Source: CAYZJK01 sp964479125 (lineage in GTDB: Bacteria; Patescibacteriota; Saccharimonadia; Saccharimonadales; Saccharimonadaceae). From it: DNA of 24,134 bases. How positions within the stretch are numbered: the stretch's first letter is position 1; every line of letters begins with the position of its first letter. The translations under genes and the position numbers were made by a program. This document shows positions 24,075 to 24,134 of this stretch, in pieces. A model generated the notes under the pieces. It ran no database searches. It was not told where the DNA came from and was given only the letters and a program-made list of their open reading frames with translations. The stretch spans positions 1 to 24,134 of the forward strand of contig CAYZJK010000011.1 of the NCBI GenBank assembly GCA_964479125.1, read 5' to 3'.

Positions 24075-24134
24075 TATATTCGTAGTGGTTCACCACCATT
24101 GCAACATCTCTTGAAAACAAAAAGGTAGGCGTCC

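Noticed and set aside
1..24134. CRISPR arrays, insertion sequences, rRNA genes
   Set aside because: I saw no regularly spaced direct repeats, transposase ORFs with terminal repeats, or rRNA-like sequence. The only tandem repeat is the coding pair at 22-81.

Overview
The window looks like a genome segment from a Patescibacteria (CPR) bacterium, most likely a Saccharibacteria relative. This is inferred from three things: a compact type IV pilus locus with no outer-membrane secretin, tightly packed genes with short or absent leaders, and a diversity-generating retroelement (DGR) type repeat pair. UGA is used as a normal stop (for example at 4976), so the UGA-recoding CPR lineages are unlikely.

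Layout. 1-1023 (+): the 3' end of a proline-rich, membrane-anchored surface protein. 1025-3325 (-): tRNA-Arg(CCU), a PH-domain membrane protein, a SurA/PrsA-like foldase and a Mn-type superoxide dismutase, probably one unit. 3417-4914: divergent ndk (-) and xerC-like recombinase (+). 4976-21122 (-): a long type IV pilus locus. In transcription order it holds a SurA-like membrane foldase, a 1012-residue secreted protein, pilM, pilN, pilO, a 96-residue membrane protein, pilB, pilT, pilC, the major pilin, a terminator, the prepilin peptidase pilD and four minor-pilin-like proteins. 21160-24134: a DGR-like island.

Pilus logic. PilB and PilT would extend and retract the fibre on the PilC platform. 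PilM/N/O form the inner alignment complex. PilD processes the major and minor prepilins. The foldase and the large secreted protein share a promoter and may supply a folded surface or tip component. No pilQ or clear pilP is present, which fits an envelope without an outer-membrane secretin.

Main discovery. The last 113 bases of a 682-residue gene (VR, 21946-22058) align without gaps to a non-coding copy 406 bases away (TR, 21540-21652). By hand count 23 of 28 differences fall at template adenines on the coding strand, which is the DGR signature. Next to the template, on the opposite strand, lies a decayed avd-like (four-helix-bundle) gene broken by two frameshifts and a UGA (21186-21526). No reverse transcriptase is in the window. 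The island is therefore either a fossil DGR with a frozen variant or one served by a reverse transcriptase elsewhere.
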